Shown one piece after another: positions 32,333-37,110 of a stretch of DNA of 37,110 nt. A program made the translations under genes and the position numbers. Below the pieces are notes generated by a model that did not search any database, was not told where the DNA came from, and saw only the letters and a program-made list of their open reading frames with translations. Within the stretch, counting starts at the first letter, position 1, and every line of letters begins with the position of its first letter. The stretch is from an uncultured Faecalicatena sp. (lineage in GTDB: Bacteria; Bacillota; Clostridia; Lachnospirales; Lachnospiraceae). The stretch spans positions 1 through 37,110 of the forward strand of contig CAOKHZ010000037.1 in the NCBI GenBank assembly GCA_948468385.1, in the 5' to 3' direction.

Positions 32333-32361
32333 ATTGTATCAGAAGTACCACCAATTTTCAA
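32333..32361 (-). promoter_or_regulatory. Candidate promoter of the M6 protease gene
   Basis: On the minus strand TTGAAA (32356-32361) and TACAAT (32333-32338) have a 17-bp spacer, and TGA before the -10 gives an extended element. It begins right after the gmd stop codon (32367). Confidence 0.6.
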
Positions 32362-32366
32362 CAAAA

Positions 32367-33407
32367 TTATTCTATCCCCGCCTCTTTTTTCGCCAACTGC
32401 AAGTCATGCTCCGCCATCAGCGCGCACAATTCCTCGTAACTGGTCTTCTGCGGGTTCCATCCAAGCACCGTCCTCGCCTTGGTCGGGTCGCCCCAGAGAT
32501 TGACCACGTCCGTCGGCCGAAACCACTGCGGGTTCACGCACACCAGCATTTTCCCGGTCTTCTTGTCATACCCCTTCTCGTCCAAACCGCTGCCGCGCCA
32601 CTCCAACTCGATTCCGTCATGCGCAAATGCCAGCGTCGTGAACTCACGCACCGTGTGCTGCACCCCGGTGGCAATCACAAAGTCATCCGGCATATCCTGC
32701 TGCAAGATCAGCCACATGCACTCCACGTAATCCTTGGCATACCCCCAATCGCGCAAGGAATCCAGGTTGCCAAGCTCCAAATGGTCTTGCAGACCGCAGG
32801 CAATCCGTCCCGCCGCCAGCGTAATCTTGCGTGTCACGAAATTTTCTCCCCGCCGCTCCGACTCATGATTAAACAAAATGCCATTACAAGCAAACATGCC
32901 ATACGCCTCGCGGTACTCTCTTATCATCCAGAAACCATACTGCTTCGCCACCGCATAAGGACTATACGGATGAAACGGGGTCGTCTCGCTCTGCGGGCAT
33001 TCCTCCACTTTCCCGTACAATTCGGAAGTCGACGCCTGATAAATGCGGCACGTCTTGTCCAGGCCGAGCATGTGCACCGCCTCCAAAATACGCAACACGC
33101 CAATCGCGTCCACGTCCCCGGTGTATTCTGCCGCGTCGAAACTGACTCCGACATGGCTCTGTGCGGCCAGATTGTAAATCTCGTCCGGGCGCACCGCGTT
33201 CACGATACGAATGATGCTGGATGAATCAGATAAGTCGCCGTCATGCAGGGTAATCGTGCCCGCCGCGATCAAATGATCAATCCGTTCCGTCGTGGACACG
33301 GAAGAACGACGCACGATGCCGTGCACCTCGTACCCCTTTTCCAACAAAAATTCTGCCAGGTAAGAACCGTCCTGACCGGTAATCCCGGTAATCAATGCTT
33401 TCTTCAT
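32367..33407 (-). CDS. gmd: GDP-mannose 4,6-dehydratase
   Basis: Converts GDP-D-mannose to GDP-4-keto-6-deoxy-D-mannose, the precursor of GDP-fucose, GDP-rhamnose and related surface sugars. This is an extended short-chain dehydrogenase: [19 protein letters not shown] (NADP loop), ASTSELYG with YSPYAVAK (active-site Ser/Thr, Glu, Tyr and Lys), and the GMD-specific [18 protein letters not shown]. The second ATG (33407) is preferred: AAAGGAGT touches the first ATG (33413) but sits 7 nt from the second. The 346-residue length is standard. No reductase or epimerase for the next step lies in the window. Confidence 0.95.
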   Translation of the reverse strand: MKKALITGITGQDGSYLAEFLLEKGYEVHGIVRRSSVSTTERIDHLIAAGTITLHDGDLSDSSSIIRIVNAVRPDEIYNLAAQSHVGVSFDAAEYTGDVDAIGVLRILEAVHMLGLDKTCRIYQASTSELYGKVEECPQSETTPFHPYSPYAVAKQYGFWMIREYREAYGMFACNGILFNHESERRGENFVTRKITLAAGRIACGLQDHLELGNLDSLRDWGYAKDYVECMWLILQQDMPDDFVIATGVQHTVREFTTLAFAHDGIELEWRGSGLDEKGYDKKTGKMLVCVNPQWFRPTDVVNLWGDPTKARTVLGWNPQKTSYEELCALMAEHDLQLAKKEAGIE

Positions 33408-33430
33408 TTTCATACTCCTTTCATTTTCCC

Positions 33431-34399
33431 TCAACAACGTATTTTCAAAAGTTCCGCCCTTCCAGTTATGTGACACCTTCCAAGTGACGCCGGAAGAAAA
33501 ACACAATCGCCCTTGGCGAATCCCAACGCCCGGTACGCACCTGGTTCGCCTTCCGTCTCGATTTTTGCCTCCCCCTCCAGGCACAAAAGCACCTGAAACG
33601 AATTTTCCAACACGGAAAAAGAAAAGCCGGAGCTAATCTGAATCCGTTCCGTGTCAAAATATTGACAACGACACAAAAGTTCCCGCGAACAGCCAGGATA
33701 ATAATGTACCATCCTCGGCTTCTGCCGCACGTCCACCCCGGACTTCATGTTCAATACCTTGACCGCCTTGTCAAAATGCAGCTTTCGTTTCTTCCCTTCC
33801 TTGTCCGTCCGGTCATAATCATAGACCCGGTAGGTCACGTTGGAACTTTCTTGTATTTCCGCCACCAACGCGCCTGCGCCAATCGCGTGAATCGTCCCGG
33901 CCGGAATGAAAAAAACGTCCCCTTTGTGTACGTCCACCCTCTGGAGTTGCTTGGCCAACTCACCGTCATGCACCGCCGCTCGAAGCTGACTTTCCGTCAC
34001 GTCATGCGCGAACCCGCAAATCAGGCTCGCCCCCGGTTTCGCGTCCAGCACGTACCACATCTCGGTCTTTCCATTTTGCCGCTCAAACGTCCTGGCATAC
34101 TCGTCTCCCGGATGCACCTGCACGGACAAATCCTTTTCCGCGTCAATGAACTTCACCAAAATCGGCAGTTCCCCTTGTGCCTTGGTACCCAAATATTCCG
34201 GATACCGCCCAAGCACGTCCCGAAGCGTCCATCCCGCAAACTCCCCGTTTACCACGCTACTCATCCCGTCCGGATGGGTGGAACACTCCCACGTCTCGGC
34301 CAGCGGAAACATGTCCATCCTCTTTCCATATTCTGTTTTTAACCGTGAACCGCCCCAAAGATAATCCTTTCCGACCGGCTTCAACAACATCGGTTCCAT
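33431..34399 (-). CDS. manA: Mannose-6-phosphate isomerase, class I (short type)
   Basis: Interconverts fructose 6-phosphate and mannose 6-phosphate, using zinc. At 322 residues it matches the compact Firmicute class. Metal-site motifs are visible: [19 protein letters not shown], the [12 protein letters not shown] glutamate, and [20 protein letters not shown]. It lies 24 nt after manC and 23 nt before gmd, in the same direction, and would feed mannose into GDP-mannose synthesis. GGAGG is 11 nt before the ATG. Phosphomannomutase, the step between ManA and ManC, is not encoded here. Confidence 0.93.
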   Translation of the reverse strand: MEPMLLKPVGKDYLWGGSRLKTEYGKRMDMFPLAETWECSTHPDGMSSVVNGEFAGWTLRDVLGRYPEYLGTKAQGELPILVKFIDAEKDLSVQVHPGDEYARTFERQNGKTEMWYVLDAKPGASLICGFAHDVTESQLRAAVHDGELAKQLQRVDVHKGDVFFIPAGTIHAIGAGALVAEIQESSNVTYRVYDYDRTDKEGKKRKLHFDKAVKVLNMKSGVDVRQKPRMVHYYPGCSRELLCRCQYFDTERIQISSGFSFSVLENSFQVLLCLEGEAKIETEGEPGAYRALGFAKGDCVFLPASLGRCHITGRAELLKIRC

Positions 34400-34423
34400 T
34401 TATTATATATCCTCCGGCCTCGC

Positions 34424-35734
34424 TCACAGCACGAATACTTTTTTGTCCTTTTGGCTGATTTCCGTTCCAATTTGCACCTCGATCACGCTCATGTCCGTCT
34501 CCGCAACCAACGTATGCCTGCATCCGGCTGCAATCGATATGACGTCTCCCGGACGCACGAATTGCTCCATGCCGTCCACCACGCACCGTCCGCGGCCTGA
34601 AATGACGTTCCAGACCTCGTCCCGCTGTTCATGGCTGTGGTACTTCATCTGGCTGCCCGCCGTCAGCGTCACCTTCACGGTCATCGCCCCCGGCTGCATG
34701 TCAATCACGGTATACGTCCCCCAAGACTTCTCGACAAATCTCGCCTTGTCACGTATTTTCTCCACGTAAGGCTTCATATAGCCGCTGCGTTCCTTGTCCG
34801 TGACCAAAATGCCGTCACAACTTGCCGCTATCACCATGTCCCTGCATCCCATGCAAAGAATGGGCACGTCCAGTTCATTGACCACCTGCGTATTGTGGCA
34901 GGTCTCGTCTTGTATGACATTGCCCTTGGCAACGTCCGCCATGACCTCCGCCATCATGTTCCACGTCCCGATGTCCTTCCATTCCCCGCCATAGCGCACC
35001 ACCTGAAGGCTCATCTCGCGCTCGACAACCGCATAATCAAAGCTGGTACAAGGCAACATGTCATATTTCGCATAAAGGTCGCGATAGTCCGTATATGAAA
35101 TCAATTCATGAAGTTTGTCTATCAAATACTTCAGTCGAAAGGCAAACACGCCGGAATTCCACAACGCGTCCTGAGCCAGATATTCTTTCGCCCGCTTGGT
35201 ATCCGGTTTTTCACAAAACTCCCTCACGTAGCTTACCGGCTCGCCGTTTTCGGGAATGATGTACCCATACTTGTCGCTCGGATACGTGGGTTCCACGCCA
35301 AGCAACGTCAGATTGGCACCGCCTTCCTTCACCACCCCTTCCAGCGCATGCACGGTTTTATAATACTCGTCATCCACGAACGGATCGACCGGGCAGACGA
35401 CGATACATTCCGAACCATCCACGCCCTTCTCATCATGAAGGTACGCCGCCGCAAGCGCGATGGCTGGAAACGTGTCCCTCCTGGATGGCTCCACGCAAAC
35501 GGACACGTCCTCGCCAACCTGATTGTGTATCGTGCTGACCTGCGACTTGCTGGTCGCAATCGTAATCTGCACCTTGGAATCCGCCTTGACAAGCTGCCTG
35601 CACACCCGCTGCGTCATGGACTCGTATTCGCCCTTCTCATTTTTCAGCAATGGGATAAACTGCTTGCTGCGAATATCATTGGACAACGGCCATAACCGCT
35701 TTCCACTGCCGCCCGACAATATAATTACGTTCAT
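34424..35734 (-). CDS. manC: Mannose-1-phosphate guanylyltransferase
   Basis: Makes GDP-mannose from mannose 1-phosphate and GTP. The 436-residue protein has an N-terminal nucleotidyltransferase domain (MNVIILSGGSGKRLWPLS, then QFIPLL; VEPSRRDTFPAIALAA; FCEKPD; WNSGVFAFR). A C-terminal cupin domain follows (MKYHSHEQRDEVWNVISGRG, VRPGDVISIAAGCRHTL), as in type-II bifunctional-style ManC proteins. Since a separate manA follows, the cupin may not provide isomerase activity. The start at 35734 has GGGAGA 6 nt before it; the longer frame was rejected. Confidence 0.93.
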   Translation of the reverse strand: MNVIILSGGSGKRLWPLSNDIRSKQFIPLLKNEKGEYESMTQRVCRQLVKADSKVQITIATSKSQVSTIHNQVGEDVSVCVEPSRRDTFPAIALAAAYLHDEKGVDGSECIVVCPVDPFVDDEYYKTVHALEGVVKEGGANLTLLGVEPTYPSDKYGYIIPENGEPVSYVREFCEKPDTKRAKEYLAQDALWNSGVFAFRLKYLIDKLHELISYTDYRDLYAKYDMLPCTSFDYAVVEREMSLQVVRYGGEWKDIGTWNMMAEVMADVAKGNVIQDETCHNTQVVNELDVPILCMGCRDMVIAASCDGILVTDKERSGYMKPYVEKIRDKARFVEKSWGTYTVIDMQPGAMTVKVTLTAGSQMKYHSHEQRDEVWNVISGRGRCVVDGMEQFVRPGDVISIAAGCRHTLVAETDMSVIEVQIGTEISQKDKKVFVL

Positions 35735-35848
35735 AAACATTCTCCCTGACTTTATGCACGCCTGCAAAATGCTGCGCAGGCCGTCACATGTCACCATCCA
35801 TGTAACATTCATGCCACACGCAGCACCTTAAAAGTTACTATTCACGCA

Positions 35849-37110
35849 TTAAAAATCCGCCTCGCCCAATATAATTCTGTCATTGGAATCCCGCCCACGA
35901 CCAAGCACCCTGCGCATCAACTTCTTGGCGGATGTCCTCTGGGAATGTTCCATTGCCTGATCCATGACCTCCTTGACCTCCGCAATCGTCAACGGATGAT
36001 CCTCCCTCTGCATTTCGTCAATACGGCTATACAACGCCAAAATCCCCATCTCGTCTATCAAATAGCCATTTTCCTTGGCATAGGTCTGTCCAAAGGTCAC
36101 CAGTTCGTCATTAATAAAAATCGGTACTTCCAGACGGCTCGTGAATTTCCGGCGAAATTCACGATTGGACGTCAACAACCGGTCAAGCGGCTTCCTCTGA
36201 TCTTCAAGTACGACTAAAAGTTCGCCCGTTTCCTGCTCCATCGCCTTGTTCAACCTGGCCACGGTCTTTTCATTCATCTTTCCGGCCTTTTCAATAATCA
36301 ACGCTCCCGCGTGCAATTTAGAAAAGATGTCGCTAATCCTCTTCTTATTTAGCGAATCTCCGGAAACGATTGCCACCCTGCCCTGACGGATATTACGCTG
36401 CTTCTGAATGGCCTTCACGACGTCGACCGCCAACACGGTTTTTCCATTCCCCTTATTACCTATAATCAACAGATTTCCGGTCGCCGAAGTGCCATTGCGG
36501 GTGGTACAGTTCTTGTCCTGCTCCAACACGTCGACAAGCTGCTCGCTCATGCCCCGAACCGGAACAAAATAAGAAAACAGCTTTTTCTGGTCTTCCGTCA
36601 ATCCGGCGCGCGTCCCGATACCACTTTGTACCTTCAAGTCGTACCTGCCATGCACCACGAAGCCCGTATCCGACATTGACAATGCGTTGGAAATTTCGTC
36701 AACCGGTATCGGGGCAGTCTTTCCCGTCGCATAGAGTTTCGCCGTCTCTTTCCTGCTAAGCGGAGTCGTCTCGGAAAGGAAGTTAATCTTGTCATCGTCG
36801 TCCGGAACCTCCCGGTCGTCATACGTCGCCTTTTGCCTTGCTGCCCGTCTCCGTTCTACGGGTTCTTCCTCTTCAGGTTCTTCCTCCTCATACTCATCTT
36901 CAGATTCTTCCCAAGACTCGTCCTCATAATCCTCGTCGGATTCTTCGTCATACCCGTCTTCATAATCCTCGTCGGATTCTTCATCATAATCGTCTTCATA
37001 ATCCTCGTCGGATTCTTCGTCATAATCGTCTTCGTAATCCTCGTCGGATTCTTCATCATACCCGTCTTCGTAATCCTCGCCGAATTCCTCGTCATACCCG
37101 TCTTCGTAAT
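35849..37110 (-). CDS. AAA-type ATPase, SpoVK/CbxX-like, acidic N-terminal region (5' end outside window)
   Basis: The frame is open from the window edge to a stop at 35849 (419 residues visible). The first part is strongly acidic (five copies of a 12-residue YDEESDEDYEDG-like unit, then Glu-rich). A basic patch (VERRRAARQK) and the ATPase domain follow. Walker A is GNKGNGKT. The Walker B position reads ALIIEKAG instead of hhhhDE, so hydrolysis may be weak. NREFRRKFTSRLEVPIFINDEL matches the arginine-finger region of CbxX/CfxQ proteins. Its role is unknown. It precedes manC in the same direction by 114 nt, but operon membership is uncertain. The TTG at 36682 is an internal codon, not a start. 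Confidence 0.75.
   Translation of the reverse strand, partial: YEDGYDEEFGEDYEDGYDEESDEDYEDDYDEESDEDYEDDYDEESDEDYEDGYDEESDEDYEDESWEESEDEYEEEEPEEEEPVERRRAARQKATYDDREVPDDDDKINFLSETTPLSRKETAKLYATGKTAPIPVDEISNALSMSDTGFVVHGRYDLKVQSGIGTRAGLTEDQKKLFSYFVPVRGMSEQLVDVLEQDKNCTTRNGTSATGNLLIIGNKGNGKTVLAVDVVKAIQKQRNIRQGRVAIVSGDSLNKKRISDIFSKLHAGALIIEKAGKMNEKTVARLNKAMEQETGELLVVLEDQRKPLDRLLTSNREFRRKFTSRLEVPIFINDELVTFGQTYAKENGYLIDEMGILALYSRIDEMQREDHPLTIAEVKEVMDQAMEHSQRTSAKKLMRRVLGRGRDSNDRIILGEADF
36915..37110 (-). repeat. 36-bp tandem repeat coding for an acidic segment
   Basis: About five 36-bp units encode the acidic 12-residue motif and continue to the window edge. Copies differ mainly at silent positions (GAT/GAC, GAA/GAG, TAT/TAC) and at Gly/Asp in the last residue. 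This suggests amplification and purifying selection on charge. Confidence 0.85.

Noticed and set aside
36856-37095. 79-codon Met/Lys/Asn-rich ORF at the right edge
   Set aside because: It is an alternate frame of the acidic repeat. The acidic frame continues into the AAA domain.

Overview
The window reads as chromosomal DNA of an anaerobic Firmicute, most likely a Lachnospiraceae-type gut Clostridium. This is an inference from strong AGGAGG-type Shine-Dalgarno sites, the gene families present (ROK regulator, GPH sugar symporter, inverted-order GH3, choline-binding-type wall repeats, PD-(D/E)XK 'HPAF' protein with MAQG repeats) and the agmatine deiminase pathway. No rRNA, tRNA, CRISPR array, transposase or phage gene was seen.

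Region 1 (about 1-10.2 kb) is a carbohydrate locus. A minus-strand series runs Zn-dependent dehydrogenase, FAD-dependent oxidoreductase, lipoprotein sugar-binding protein, two ABC permeases, then a GH3 beta-glucosidase with reversed domain order. A divergent ROK regulator (8.9-10.0 kb) faces it across a compact promoter region. No ABC ATPase is encoded here, so a shared one is implied.

Region 2 (10.2-16.5 kb) holds a metal-dependent amidohydrolase, a PD-(D/E)XK protein with a 12-bp tandem repeat, a clan-A-like glycosidase followed by a GPH symporter (a second sugar unit), and a membrane-anchored XRE regulator.

Region 3 (16.5-25.4 kb) is an agmatine deiminase locus. aguD (agmatine/putrescine exchanger), aguA, ptcA and arcC lie on the minus strand and would turn agmatine into putrescine, CO2, ammonia and ATP. 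A divergent seven-TM LuxR-type regulator resembling AguR faces aguD over a 516-bp region with two perfect palindromes. An unusual 353-nt spacer with 18-bp tandem repeats and competing inverted repeats separates aguA from ptcA. Next to this lies a second minus-strand unit: a divergent PII signalling protein and an amino-acid/polyamine-type APC permease. Its best promoter lies upstream of a terminator-like hairpin, which suggests attenuation.

Region 4 (25.4-32.3 kb) encodes two large paralogous secreted wall-binding proteins. One carries an M6 (immune-inhibitor-A type) metalloprotease; the other has an acidic stalk instead. Their last 240 bp are identical, which suggests recent gene conversion.

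Region 5 (32.3-37.1 kb) contains manC, manA and gmd, for GDP-mannose and GDP-4-keto-6-deoxymannose (surface glycan precursors). Upstream is the C-terminal part of a SpoVK/CbxX-like AAA protein with a long acidic 36-bp-repeat region that runs off the window.
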